From: Streptomyces durocortorensis | GTDB taxonomy: Bacteria > Actinomycetota > Actinomycetes > Streptomycetales > Streptomycetaceae | Length of the DNA: 64,000 nucleotides | Assembly (NCBI RefSeq): GCF_031760065.1 | Contig: NZ_CP134500.1 | Span: forward strand, 5,332,001-5,396,000 | Direction: 5' to 3' | In this document: in pieces, positions 63,681 to 64,000 of the stretch | How the letters are laid out: every line of letters starts with the position of its first letter | How positions within the stretch are numbered: the first letter of the stretch is position 1 | Position numbers and translations under genes: made by a program | The notes under the pieces: generated by a model | Databases searched by the model: none | The model's input: the letters and a program-made list of their open reading frames with translations, nothing else | What the model was told of the DNA's origin: nothing

Positions 63681-64000
63681 GTGCGGTCGGAGGGCTACGA
63701 CTACGACACCTACAGCCGGCTCGCGGGTCCGCTCACCGAGCCGGACCCGACGGGATACCGCGTGCGGTACAAGAGCCTGCTCTCGACGGAGAAGCACCGA
63801 ATAAGGGCCGTCCTGCTGATGACCCTCGCCCCGGTGCTCACCGGCATCCTGCTGCTCTACCTGGTCTGGCCCACGCACTGGACCGAGCGCGAGAACGGGG
63901 AGCGCTGGCTCGTCGTCGCGGACACCGTGATGCTGGTGTCGATCGGCCTGATCGAGATCTTCATGCTGGTCAACGTGGTCTCCATCGCGCACGCCACGCT
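63681..64000 (+). CDS. Membrane glycosyltransferase, probably family 2, truncated by the window edge
   Basis: The first 106 residues are visible from GTG 63681, which follows GGGAGG. A polar start (RSEGYDYDTYSRLAGPLTEP) precedes two membrane segments at about residues 44-62 and 78-100. The sequence matches what I recall as the N-terminus of a streptomycete GT2, cellulose-synthase-like protein; the catalytic domain lies outside the window. The call is from recollection and topology, not from catalytic residues. Confidence 0.6.
   Translation, partial: MRSEGYDYDTYSRLAGPLTEPDPTGYRVRYKSLLSTEKHRIRAVLLMTLAPVLTGILLLYLVWPTHWTERENGERWLVVADTVMLVSIGLIEIFMLVNVVSIAHAT

Overview
This window is a stretch of a Streptomyces chromosome, or that of a very close relative. 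The DNA is strongly GC-rich with GC-ended codons and frequent GTG/TTG starts. It carries the polar-growth coiled-coil pair FilP/Scy, a secreted GH18 chitinase with DasR-type operators and an adjacent two-component system, NucS-type mismatch repair, and a complete F1Fo ATP synthase operon. From memory the gene order resembles the conserved core of S. coelicolor around SCO5349-SCO5410. That comparison was not run here.

Region by region. 1-2479: the end of an integrated element, with a partial tyrosine recombinase and one unknown cargo gene, abutting the 3' end of a tRNA-Arg(CCG) gene. 2716-12047: a single-domain response regulator, a catalytic-domain-less ArgRS paralogue (nrtL), lysA, hom, thrC, thrB (aspartate-family amino acids), then rho. 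12201-15216: a secreted trypsin-like protease with FG-GAP repeats, then an LCP cell-wall ligase. 15384-21942: rpmE behind a sigma-R-type promoter, prfA, prmC, a YrdC/Sua5 protein, a phosphatase-like protein whose nucleophilic Cys is Ser, a serine hydroxymethyltransferase and a WecA/TagO-like transferase. 22209-29947: atpIBEFHAGDC. 30081-35282: a DUF2550 protein, then chiC with its operators and the ChiR/ChiS-type system, and a membrane protein.

35305-43440: a cobalamin adenosyltransferase, a 3-hydroxyacyl-CoA dehydrogenase, an STAS protein, a large membrane-anchored P-loop protein, nucS, a luciferase-like oxidoreductase and small unknown proteins. 43486-47461: two tandem paralogous ABC export pairs. 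47558-52557: filP and scy. 52757-55564: methylmalonyl-CoA epimerase, thiolase and meaB. 55687-57672: an unknown small protein, an orphan polymorphic-toxin-like cassette and a double-PepSY lipoprotein-like secreted protein. 57802-59900: an OmpR-type two-component system. 59944-62613: MarR regulator and three overlapping AIM24 genes. 62867-64000: DUF3817 protein, thiamine-binding-like protein and the start of a membrane glycosyltransferase.

Connections: PduO-type adenosyltransferase, epimerase and MeaB all serve B12-dependent methylmalonyl-CoA metabolism although the mutase itself is not here. LCP, WecA/TagO-like and the terminal glycosyltransferase point to wall polymer assembly. The PepSY gene, the CTGAA repeats and the two-component operon form one divergent regulatory unit with poly-aspartate tracts on both the secreted protein and the sensor. 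The most unusual items are the phosphatase-like protein without its catalytic Cys, the orphan toxin-like cassette, the poly-Asp sensing unit and the Arg-substituted P-loop membrane protein.
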